A stretch of DNA of 64,000 nucleotides. Source: Cryptomeria japonica (lineage: Eukaryota > Streptophyta > Pinopsida > Cupressales > Cupressaceae). This document shows, one piece after another, positions 34,791-46,092 of the stretch. Within the stretch, counting starts at the first letter, position 1. The number at the start of each line of letters is the position of its first letter. Where the stretch lies: contig NC_081409.1 of the NCBI RefSeq assembly GCF_030272615.1, positions 247,195,502-247,259,501 of the forward strand. The letters are read 5' to 3'. The position numbers and the translations under genes were made by a program. The notes below the pieces were generated by a model. That model did no database searches. It saw only the letters and a program-made list of their open reading frames with translations, and was not told the origin of the DNA.

Positions 34791-34925
34791 TATATATATA
34801 TATATATATACATACATATACCAATAGACATATACATAAAAACATATATGTATATAAACATATACCAATAGACATATGCATATATAAATATACATATGTA
34901 TATATCTATATGCGCATATATAATT
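34787..34925. repeat. TA/CATA microsatellite in the Penelope-like 3' region
   Basis: Alternating (ta)n and catata/cataca words just inside the left arm. It keeps Tyr/Ile-rich frames open by chance. Confidence 0.85.
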
Positions 34926-34999
34926 GAAAATGTACAAATATGTGAATAAACCAAAAGAGAAGAGGGAGACGCACAAAGGAAAAGGAAAAGGGGGAGAAG

Positions 35000-36730
35000 T
35001 CAAGGTGGGGGGTAGGGATGATCCCGGAGGACAGAAAGTAGAGGGTGCCACGAGATACTGAGGTTTAACCCATCATCTTGATTAAGATTGGAGGGGTGAT
35101 GAATAATAGCAATGGCCTCTTTAACTTTCCTCTTGAAAAAGTTGTTCTCCCTGCACAATATCTGAGTGTCCTCCAAACAAATATGATGCTTGGTAGTTGA
35201 TGAATGCTCAACTAAGGCTGATTTGAGGGCACATTCATGCTTAATGTCAGCACTATGCTCTTTTATTCTAGTCATGAACAAGCGACCTGTTTCTCCAATG
35301 TATGGAGTTCCACATGAGTATACAATCTTGTAGACACCTGTCTCTAAAATGGCATCCATAGTGTCCTTAAGCGGTGGGGCATGCCTCTTAATGGTGGAAA
35401 CAGGTTTGAAGGCACACCGAAGACCTTTTTTCCCAAGGATTTTTGAGATCTTGTGAGATATGCCTTCAACATAAGGGAGAGAGACAAACGGGGCCTGAGA
35501 TAGCGGAGAGGGCGAGGGATTGGAGATGGAAAGGAAATGAGATTTGGCTTGGAGGAAGGCCCTAGTGATTTACTTGTTCGAGTAGCCATTCCATTTGAAG
35601 ACTTGACGAAGGTGGGAGAGCTCTTGTTCTAAGCGATCCTCATCACAAATCCAATGGGCTCTTAAAGCTAGGGTTTTGAGGATCCCAACTTTCTGGCTAG
35701 GGTGGTGATGAGAAGATGAATGAAGATATAAGTCAGTGTGGGTAGTTTTGTGAAACACCTGACGACCAAGGGATCCATCAGGAGTTTTACATATTAAGAC
35801 ATCGAGAAAAGATAAAAGGTTGTTGGATTCAAGTTCTTTGGTGAAGGAAATAGAAGGAGAAATGTTGTTGAGGTGATCATGAAACTCCTCTAACATGTCC
35901 AACCCATGGGGCCAACAGACATTGGTGTCATCCATATATCATTTCCACCACTTTGGCTTGAGGGGGAAAGAATGTAAGGCCACCTCCTCAAAATGTTCCA
36001 TGAATAAGTTGGCAACAACTGGTGAGAGAGGGAAGCCCATGGCTACTCCATCAACCTATTCATAGATAACGCCTTGGAAGGAGAAGAAGGTTGACCTTAA
36101 GAAAATTTCCACCAAAGAGGCGATCTCCTCATTGACCTTAAGCTTGACAATCTCGATGGAGTCTAGAATAGGGACCTTGGTGAAGAGGGACACCACATCG
36201 AAGCTCACAAGAGTGTCTTGAGTGTCCAACTTGGAATCCTTAATAAACTGGACAAATTGGTTGGAATCTTTGATGAAGGAGTTGGATTTACCAACAAGTG
36301 GAGAGTTTAATTTGGCAAGAAAAGCGGCTAACTTGTAAGTCGGAGACCCAATGGTATCAACAATGGGTCTCAAAGGAATGTTGGCTTTATGAATTTTTGG
36401 GACCCCATATATACGAGGGGCCACTTCCTTAGAAGGAAGAAGATGAAGTTTGGTAGAATCATCCAAAGAGGAGTTGGAAATAGCCGATCTAACTGCCTTC
36501 AAAATCTTCAGGCATGTTTTATGCGACAAAATTTTGTAACTAATGGAATCTGAGAGGAGGAATTCCATTTTGGCCAGGTAATATGGTTTTCTCATTATGA
36601 CCGTGGCATTACCCTTGTCTACTCTTGAGATGATAAGGTCATTATTATGCATGAGATTATTAAAGGCCAACAACTCAACTTTAGGGTTTATATTTTTTGA
36701 CTTTTTTTCTTTTTTTCTTTTTGTTTTTTA
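35000..36730 (-). pseudogene. Penelope-like RT and GIY-YIG endonuclease ORF with three stops
   Basis: One uninterrupted frame except for three nonsense codons: TAG at 36,056 (before 'VDGVAMGFPLSPVVANLFME'), TGA at 35,939 (before 'YMDDTNVCW') and TAA at 35,570. RT motifs in order are 'RVDKGNATVIMRKPYY', 'RIYGVPKIHKANIPLRPIVD', 'LVSFDVVSLFTKVPI' (motif A), 'GVAMGFPLSP' (motif B) and YMDD (motif C). After 'SLPYVEGISHKISKILGKKG' comes the GIY-YIG nuclease, 'TGVYKIVYSCGTPYIGETGR', with Tyr, YIG and the catalytic Arg present. No upstream ATG is obvious. There are no frameshifts, so the copy looks younger than the other relics here. It would prime reverse transcription at a nuclease-made nick. Confidence 0.88.
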
Positions 36731-36976
36731 GTGGTTTTATTTGTGTTTCTTAGCTTTCTTTTTCTTTTCTTTGGATGGTTATCTTTTTCCTTTTCCTTTC
36801 TCCTTGTTCCTCGTGCCCTCCCCCACCCCACTCCTCTTTATATTTTGTCTCAAATCTGCAACTCAACATCTTTCATGTCTTTGGAATTCTTTTCATCCTG
36901 ATGATGAATCATGGAGTGTGATTCGAAACGTTGATGGGAAAAAAATACACACAATCAAATCCAGAAAAATACATTA
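36690..36976. repeat. Inverted terminal repeat of the Penelope-like element, right arm
   Basis: Ends ccagaaaaatacattag and is near-identical to the reverse complement of the left arm apart from single-base changes and small gaps. Confidence 0.85.
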
Positions 36977-36978
36977 GA

Positions 36979-36990
36979 AAGCATATTTTC
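36979..36990. repeat. Target-site duplication of the Penelope-like element, right
   Basis: aagcatattttc, identical to 34,458-34,469. Confidence 0.8.
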
Positions 36991-39900
36991 CTAAAATAAG
37001 ACATGGTTCGTGGTTTTTTAACTCACCAACACTTACTTGTAGGTTTTTGTCTCACATATGGACATGTGAAAAGTAAAATACAAAATCAAGTGAAAAATAT
37101 CAAAATTAAGGACAAAATTTAAATGAGTCATATATGTAAGAACCTCTTATTTTATGAGGTTATGAATATAACCTTATTCATGTATGGTCTTTTGTTCATT
37201 TGATACTCATGATATAAGAAATTGTAGACAAGTGTAATATAATGGTGTTACATAGCAATTATATTAGCAAATTTATGGACACGATGACTTATTAAACTAA
37301 GGTTTAAAAATTTATTTGAGTCACCTAATGAGTTGACACCTATAAAACTAAAAATTTTGTATCAATTCAAATAGGTTAATATAATCATAACTAGGTTTCG
37401 AAGAAGCCACTCAAAAAAACTTTTCTCTAGCCTATCGATGACCATTTTGAGTAGGGTAATATTCATAAAAAAGATAATGGGATGAGAATTATAGAAATGG
37501 TATTGCATAAGGTGGTGGGTGGTGATAAATGTGTAACAAGTAAAAACCTTTTTTTGGGTCAAAATATAGAAATATTAGATTCACCTCTATTGGTCAATTG
37601 GTTCAACCATGGGTAAGAGTTATTAATTGTAGGGAAAATAATTTGAATATGTTTTTATTTTAATTTTAATTTTTGTGTATTTTTGTACTTTCTAGGTCAA
37701 CTTTCTTTATTAAGGCATGACAAATTTGTCACTTTATGCTTGAAGGAAAAAGACTTCACAATAGATATAAAATCACCAAAATATTTTAAAATAATAAAAT
37801 GTTAATGTGACTACCATGCTTTGGGAGGAAGATACTATGAAAAATGTTAACTTGTCACAACAAAAATATAAAGTTGTTGAGAACATGTACTCAGAAAATT
37901 ACGTGTCTAATCTCCTATATCAAAATATTAATTTTATCTACTCCTTTATAATATCCTATGAATCCATATATTCTAGTTTTATTCCTCACCACACCATAAT
38001 TTAATGAAATTTATATTTAAAAATAATACATTTTAAAAAACTTAATATAAATAATATAAAATAATATTCTTTCATGCAAATACAAATGCTTTTTTTTTAA
38101 ATGTAAAGACATTGTCAATTTAATAGTGGTTAATCTATAAAAGATCTAATTACTAAATATGGGTAGAATATACTGGTTATTAAGACCAAGATAAGCTCAC
38201 TAGTAGGGTATTGCAAATGTTGGAGCACATGTGAAATCAAGGGGATGTTACAAGTGTGGTTGTCATTGTACCGAAAGATTGACCTGTTAATGCCCGATAC
38301 AACCACTAGACTTATTGAATCCATAGGAGGCGGTTAAGCCATGTCACAAACCCGAGCGTTGTGTTGCACAACACAAGGAGACCAGGGGCATACATCTAGT
38401 AACAGGGGATTCATATAAAAATATTGTCTAGTGGAGATGGATAGATTTTTGTTCTATGAATCTTTGAAGAGAATTATTTTTCCTTATTTAAGAGAAATGT
38501 AAATAACATATTTTCTCTTACTCACTTTCTCGGTGCTTGAATGCCTCTATTAGCTTAGGTCTTTGAATGTAAAGCCATTCCAATTTAAAAAGAATGTTAA
38601 TGTATAATGTGAAGAGTATCACAAAAGTCACGGTTATTTTCTTAGGTTTTTTAAAGAAATTTTAATTATTATAATTAGGATTTTATATAAAAAAATTTAC
38701 TGATAAAAGTAATTTCAAGATGTATACTTTTTACATGTTTCAAAATTGAGAAAAAATGATTTTAGAATTTTTTAGAAGAATATTTTTTATTTATTTTTAA
38801 TCATAAAACATGAGAGATAAGATCAAGCAAGAAGACATATTCATATTCAACAAATTAATTGTTATGTTAATAGGAGGAATTTTGTTTGTAACTTTGCAAT
38901 AAAAATGCTCATTTCTTGTTGGATCTCCTCTCTCCTCTTTTTATAGTTGAAAAATAACAAAGTCCACTTCTTACAAACTTCTAATAACTTACTTTTTATC
39001 TCATTTAAAAAGCACTTAAATATTTATATTTTTTTTTCACCATAAAATTATACATCTATATATGTCAGTAATATACCAAAAAAGATCTCTCTCCCATAGA
39101 TACCCCAAACCCTACTCCCGTAGATACCCTAGACCCTACTAATATATGGAGTAGACTAAATAACTAGATGAGGGGACCTCCCATCTCCCACCTCTACTCT
39201 CTACTATTGTTGCAATCTAATACCTTGTTTTTTATATACTTTATGACTTGCATGTTAATCCTATATTATCTATTCATACATATAATTTGCACCATTACAA
39301 TGGTGTAAACAAATAATTGTATTGATCCATAGTGTTTACAATTTGTGTTCTAAGTGGCCTTGGAATTGCAACTTTTAGTGTACCTACTAGTCTTAAGCTA
39401 TTGTCAACCAAATATTAATGATAATGTTTTTGGATTGCAAGAATCTAAGAAATGAGAATGATATGAAGTGTCTTATACAATACATCTCAACCTCAGAAGA
39501 TAACACTCATTAATGCTTTCATACGATCATTTGTCCTATGTTAGATCACTCAAAAAATTGGTTTTTAGGTGATACAGATTGAAAAGATCCTTTGTAGCTT
39601 CTAATAAGAATATGGGTAGATCTCTAGTAAGCATAGGAATAGTAGGAGAAACCGTAGGGGAAGAGGAAACCTCTAGTAAACAAGGAGAACCCCTTCCCAA
39701 CCTCCGAAAGGTAGATTCTAAGGGTATCACATGAAAAGGACACACAATAGGGTGAGGTGAGGTAGGGGAAGAAGCATCGGCTTAAGAAGAAAACAACATC
39801 CACTAGTAGAAGTTAGAAACCATGACAAGAGTAGGTAGGAAGGAAAAAAATCCCTATCTAGTTAAGGGTTAGTGCAGGATCATGGGGGGCCAAAACATGG
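36991..39900. other. AT-rich stretch without recognised genes
   Basis: The first 70 bp continue the duplicated host repeat. No ORF of note follows. A 19-bp palindrome (gttgtgttgcacaacacaa) lies near 38,360, and a short imperfect duplication of 'tagatacccta.accctact' near 39,095-39,140. Confidence 0.55.
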
Positions 39901-40029
39901 CATGTGAAAAATAGCCTTTTCCACTTGCCTAAAAACGTGAAAAATCCGTGTTGACTTTTTTCTTGGCCTGGGTGTCAGTACACCTTGGCATGGTAAACAC
40001 CTAGGCAAATCGGATATCCTAGGTTAAAA

Positions 40030-42000
40030 ATAGGGAATAACAGTGAAAACATTGATCAACCAAAACTGCAACAACCAAACCCTCCTACACAAAACCCTCC
40101 TTTGCCAAACTCCCCCTCAATTCAGGATTTAATTGCACAAAATTTGAACCAATTGAGGGGGATTGCAGATGTCTATCATAGGATCTCACACCTGAACCCA
40201 ATGTTTGATCCCCTCATGTCCATCATAAAGAGTATAGAAATTGTCACTGAGAAGCACAATGCTGCTCTTTTGTGGTGAGATTCTATGAGGGAAATATATG
40301 TGGATGGCTTGTCCTATAAGGAAATCAAGGATCTCGAGATATACAAAACCGTTATCGCTGCATTGTTTGTGAATCCCCACACTGGTCAACCCATAGACCC
40401 CCAAAAAACAAAACTCCCTATTAAATGGTGCACAAATGATGATATTATGAAAAAAATTTGGGATCGTTGGTGGATGTTCTTTCGATAAACCACCCAACAA
40501 CAATCTTGATGTCCTCTTCTACTTCATCAAAAAATTGTATGCTAAGTTTGTTTTAGGAAAACATGTGAACTACTTTGACATCAAACCTTTCTAGGGTGTG
40601 GGTTTAGGTATGCCCGGGGCAGTCAGAGTAGTCCAAGGCCCATATGTCCCCTCTCCTCATGTTGATCCCCCACCTCTAATGTAGCATCCAGATATCATCT
40701 GTGAGGCAGCGTCATGGACCATATTGGCTATTCACTCTTTGAGTAGCCTTTTAGTTTCTCAGGTTAGAGCAGCAACTCAACCTTCTTTTGAGGGTAGTGG
40801 TGCATCTAGTGGCTTACACGTCCTCCTTAACTCCACACATTTGTGTGCCCCATAGTTGTGTCATGTTTGGGCACCTATGAATGGGTCCAGTTGAACAACC
40901 TATTGATCCTCTTGCACACACTGTAGATTATGAATTACATGAGATGCACGATGCACAAAATGTTATGATGGGGACTAGAGGATACCTTGGAGAGTCCTCC
41001 CATGCTAGAGGCGAGGAGACACCTTCATCATACATTAATGATGTAGTGGTAAGATTTGGATTTTCACAGTTCATTCTATATTTTAAATTAATATTTATAA
41101 TCTAGATAATATTAAGTACTAATGTTTATATACATGTTCTATTTAATAGTTGATTCATCTACAGAGGAGGAGTTGGCACAGATCCAGGAGGGCACCTTGA
41201 CGACCATTTCTTTTTGCCTTGATACCTTTATGGTACATATATTATTGCACCTAGTTGTTTGTATTTTATTGTACATACATGCTCATCATTTATATTGACA
41301 TTAATTAGATTATGTAGTAACTTGCATGTATATCTTATTTTACTCTTGTAGGGAACGAGTAGCGCGAGTGCAGGTTGTGTGATTCGGGATCTAGTAGTGC
41401 AATTGGAGACAAGGGAAATGTAATTGAATGCAAATATGATTGAATTAATAGTTTAAATAATTTATAATTATTATACACGTCTAGACATAGATTGATAGTT
41501 TCACATACTTGTTGTGTATATGTACAAAAATTTCCTGGCTTCACATCCTTGTTGACTACACCCACTATACCTGAAGATGAAGATGAACAAGAAGAAGAGA
41601 TGTCTCGGGTACATGTGTTTATTTTATTTTGTGTTTAGTAGATATAATTCGTTATTATCAATGACAATTATATGCTAACTTGTATCAATGTCATGTTTGT
41701 GAACATATGTAGGTTGTGTATGAAAATATTGAAAACATACCTACTCTATCAAAGACATACATCAAGAGTCCTCCAAAGCCAAAGAGAAAGGGTGGAGATG
41801 AGGTAAACAAGAATAGTTCAATTATAGTTCATTTTTTATGTTAACTTTTTGAATGTGAGTTATATAATATAACTAATCTTAATCGTGGTTTGTTTTTTTC
41901 TTGTGCAATATCTTTCAAAGCCGAGTAGTGTGGCGAAGAGGATCGATTTTGAAGATCCATCAGTAGCTTATGATGTTATAGATAGTTTTGGGATGCTTAC
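40030..42000 (+). pseudogene. Decayed multi-exon gene of unknown family
   Basis: A readable first exon (40,045-40,870) starts with a Pro/Asn/Gln-rich segment and 'SIQDLIAQNLNQLRGIADVY', then 'KSIEIVTEKHNAALLW', a TGA where Arg fits, 'DSMREIYVDGLSYKEIKDLE', 'LPIKWCTNDDIMKKIWDRWW', a one-base shift near 40,484, and 'VLFYFIKKLYAKFVLGKHVN' ... 'GVGLGMPGAVRVVQGPYVPS' with two TAG at Gln-like positions. Further short exons with GT/AG borders seem to follow (for example donor near 41,050 and acceptors near 41,351, 41,713 and 41,920). I do not recognise the product; it could be a transposon-encoded accessory gene. No catalytic motif seen. Confidence 0.5.
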
Positions 42001-42539
42001 ATGTCTAGTTGGCATGTATATATTGTATATGAACATACATTCACGTATGTAGACATAAATTTTTGTTTGAGTTGGTGTTTATGCCATATTTGTGTATGGA
42101 CATACACTTGTAATTATTTGACATTTTCATATATACAGAAGTTGATATTTGATCATATAAATTGTTGCTCATGTGTGCATGGTGTTATCATTTTAAAATT
42201 TAATCTTCAATCCAATAATTAACAATGGTTAATAACGGTTATTTAATGAACAATACAATTCATTTCATTTCATCGTAAGTGTTAAATTTGGTTGCCTTTG
42301 GCAACTTCACCAAATTTAATGATCTCCTTGCTCATCAAGCCTCCAAGATGTCAAATTTGGAAGACAAGTGTTTTGATGGATTCTCAATGTAAATAAGGTG
42401 AAATATAATCATTTTTTATGTAATAAGATGATCTAGATGAATATCTGTTATATCTAGTCATAGGTTACTCATATTGGCAAAATTGCTCAAGGTTGCTCAA
42501 AAGTTGTAAAAAGTTGTCAATGGAGGATTCATGTGCCAA
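42001..42539. other. Spacer before the tandem array
   Basis: AT-rich, no gene seen. Confidence 0.5.
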
Positions 42540-44760
42540 AATGATTCATCTTATTTTTTCAAGATTCCCTACAGTTTTATTAGGGCAGCATTTTTTGAGT
42601 TCACAAAAAAATCGTCAATGTCATTCAATCAAATGTTGTTGTGTGGCCAATTTCTCATTTTGCTTGTCGTGATCATGAACCGTCGGTTCTGAAATGTCTA
42701 GTTAGGAATTCTTACCCTATGCATTCTCCTATTCCCCCCCCCCCCCACTCGGTCGAACGCTCAGGGTCATACCCTACTGGCATCATCCCTTGAGCACCCT
42801 AAGTGCTAAAAACTATCAAACTTTGATGGGCCCTAACTCAAAATTCGTGGCACCTACGAATGATCTGTTTGAACGTATGGGTCCATGAGAGGGTCCCCAC
42901 AAAATTCTATCTTAGTTTTTTAATATTCCCTATGGTTTTATTAGGGCATCATTTTCTTAGTGGACAAAAAAATCGTTAGTCTCATTCAATCAAATGTTGT
43001 CGCGTGGCCAATTTCGCATTTTTATTGTCGTCATCATGAACTGTTAGTTTTGAGATGTCCAATTAGGCATTCTTACCCTATGCATGATCCTATTTTTTCC
43101 CCCCAACTTGGTCGAACTCTCGGGGTCATACCCTAACGATGTCGTCCCTTGAGTGCCCTAACTGCTAAAAAATTGTCACGGGCCCTAACTCAGAATTTGT
43201 GGCACCTATGAATGATCCATTTGAACCTACAGGGCCAAGAGAGGGGTTTCTACAAAAGCCTATCTTGGTTTTTCAAGATTCCCTATGGTTTTATTAGGGA
43301 ACCATTTCTTTAGTAGGAAAAAAAATAGTCAGTCTCATTCAATCAAATGTTGTCGTTTGGCCAATTTCTCATTCTGCTCATCGTGATTATGAACCATTGG
43401 TTTTAAAATGTCCACTTAGGCATTCTTACCCTATGCATGCTCCTATTTTTTCCCCCCCACTTGGTTGAATGCTTGGGGTCATACCTTATCGGCGTCGTCC
43501 CTTGAGTGCCCTGAGTGCTAATAAATGTCAAAATTTAACGAGCCCTAACTCAGAATCCATGGCATCGATGAATGATCCATTTGAACTTATGGGGCCATGA
43601 GAGGGGTCCCTAAAAAATCCTATCTCATTTTTTCAAGATTCTCTATTGTTTTACTAGGGAAGTATTTTTTCAGTAGACGAAAAAACGTCAGTCTCATTCA
43701 ATCAAATGTTGTCGCATGGCCAATTTCTCATTCTATTCATCGTGATAATGAACCGTCGGTTTCGACATGTCTAGTTAGGCATTCTTACCCTATGCATGCT
43801 CCTATTCCCCCCCCCCAAACTCAGTCGAACGCTCGGGGCATACCCTATCGGCTTCGTCCCTTGAGCGGCCTAAGTGCTAAAAATTGTCAAACTTTGACAG
43901 GCCCTAACTCAAAATCTGGGGCTCCTGCAAATGATCTGTTTGAACCTATGGGGCCATGAGAGGGGTCTCTAAAAAAGTCTATCTTAGTTTTTCAAGATTC
44001 CCTACAATTTTATTAGGGCAACTTTCTTCAATAGGCAAAAAAATCGTCAGTCTCTCAATCAAATGTTGTCGTGTGGCCAATTTCTCATTCTACTCTTCGT
44101 GAGTATAAGCCATCAGTTCTGACATGTCCAATTAGGCATTCTTACCCTATGCATTTTGTTTTATGTCCCCCCCCCCCACTAGATCAAACGCTCAGGGTCA
44201 TACTCTACCGGCTTCATCCCTTCAGCGCCCTAAGTGATAAAAATTGTCATACTTTAACGGGCCCTAACTCAGAATCCATGGCACTTGCAAATGATTTGTT
44301 TGAACCTATGAGGCCATGATAGGGGTCCCTACAAAATCCTATGGTTTTATTAGGGCAGCATTTTTTCAGTAGGCAAAAAAATCGTCAGTCACATTCAATC
44401 AAATGTTGTCGCATGGCCAATTTCTCATTCTTCTCATCATGATCATAGACCGTCAGTTCCAACATGTCCAGTTAGGCATTCTTACCCTATGCATGCTACT
44501 ATTTCCTCCCCCCACTCAGTCGAAAGCTCGGGGTCATACCCTACTGACTTCGTCCCTTGAGAGCCCTAAGTGCTAAAAATTGTCAAACTTTAATGAGCCC
44601 TAACTTGGAATCCATGGCACCTATGAATGATCCATTTGAACCTATGGGTCCACAAGAGGGGTCCCTACAAAATCCTATCTCATTTTTTAAAGATTCCCTA
44701 TGGTTTTATTAAGTCAACATTTTTTTCAGTAGATGAAAAAATCGTCACTCATTCAATGAA
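42540..44760. repeat. Tandem array, about 360-bp unit, six to seven copies
   Basis: The landmark 'ttttattagggca' with 'attccctatgg' before it recurs near 42,566, 42,926, 43,280, 43,640, 44,003, 44,340 and 44,697, that is every 337-363 bp. Each unit also has 'tcaatcaaatgttgtcg', 'ggccaatttctcatt', 'aggcattcttaccctatgca', a C-tract of 7-12, 'gctcggggtcataccctac', 'gggccctaactcagaat' and 'ggggccatgagaggggtc'. The sixth unit lacks about 20 bp. Open frames across it are by-products. Confidence 0.92.
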
Positions 44761-44764
44761 AAAA

Positions 44765-46080
44765 TATAGATAAACAAGCATTACACTGTAGACACATAAT
44801 GATCATCAATATTTCCGTGTATTGTATACACATAATTACCATTACACTTCCATGTGACATCCATAAATGAATATGCAAACATGATTTTTCATCATTATCA
44901 ATACAACTACGAACTCATTTTACAGATACATTGTATATCATCAATATAACTAAACCAGTTTGCTCATGGACATCCTATATCATCATAACAAAGTTACACC
45001 AATTCACATCCATATATAATTACAACATACCACTTCATCTACATCAGACATCCTCATGTCCTAAGACAAAAGCTTACATAGAGGAATGCTTGCATATAAA
45101 TGAAGACCAAAATAAGCAACCTTTTTATGTGGAATGAATGTGCTACAAGAAACAAATTATAACACTCAATACAAATTATTTTGTCAAATTATAAATAGAT
45201 CATTTGAAACATTTTTAAGATGTACAAGATTGTATAACTATGAAACTTACCAGTTTCTCTGCAAAGTCTACAAGAATAACTTTGAAGCAAGATGCATGTT
45301 GATTAAATTCCTTCTCACTACATTTCTCTACATGGTTGAAGACGATGGTAGATATTGTCATTTCTCTACAATACAAAGTGAGAGACTTAGTATTTACACA
45401 CAAAATTTCATGTCATTAATGCACACAAAGAATATAGTGTTGTGTTTGGTTGTAAATTTTTGTAGTTCTTGAAAAGAAAACTTAAAAAGTAGCTAAATAT
45501 TGATAACCCCAAGGAATATGTACCATCACCAAGAGTAAACTATTCAATGGTGAATGATCTAGCATGAACCTATATTTTTAAGAATTGTTAGTCTACACAT
45601 AAAATGCATGCATGAACATAAAGGCTTTATCATAATCATTTCAACTAAAATGCATGATAATAAATGAAAAGGTGGGATTATATACTGTAAAAATATGTCC
45701 CTTCAAATTATATCGAGTGAACTCACTATGTTGATGCAAAAATCATAATGTGATAGTGTTGTATATCATCAAAAAGACCTGCATGAGCATAAAGGTTTTG
45801 AGATAATTATATCATCAAAAATTGTCAAATAGTGTTATCTATTATCAAAAATTGCAATTCTCGTCAAATGCATGATAATAAGCCATGTTGCAAAATATGT
45901 CCCTTCGAATTATATCAAGTGTACCTGCTATGTGCATGCCAAAACTGTGTTGCAAAAAAAAACGTTCATCAATAGACATGCATTTTGAACACATCCTTAA
46001 TATACACATAACAAAATTGAACATTAAGATTTTATGATCATTGTTTGAAATTAAATGCATGATAAAAATAATAAGACACC
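44765..46080. other. AT-rich spacer
   Basis: No supported gene. Several ATG-rich 'aatgcatgataa' words recur around 45,640-46,070 without clear periodicity. Confidence 0.5.
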
Positions 46081-46092
46081 ATTAAAGACCTA

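Larger units (their letters stand above)
34470..36978 (-). mobile_element. Penelope-like retroelement with GIY-YIG endonuclease
   Basis: Coding region on the minus strand with RT followed by a GIY-YIG domain, which is diagnostic for Penelope-like elements. Inverted terminal repeats of about 270-285 bp (34,507-34,790 and 36,690-36,976) border it. The 12-mer aagcatattttc occurs at 34,458-34,469 and 36,979-36,990 as target duplication, and the host sequence resumes correctly across it when compared with the neighbouring duplicate. Related elements in plants are known from conifers. Confidence 0.9.

Noticed and set aside
43597-44319. Similar plus-strand ORFs in successive array units
   Set aside because: Explained by the tandem repeat; frames are open in only two units and are broken in the others.
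45215-45403. Minus-strand peptide with 'VILVDFAEK' that recalls the VDFTEN motif of the transposase relic
   Set aside because: Only a few residues match and nothing around it continues the family, so chance is more likely.
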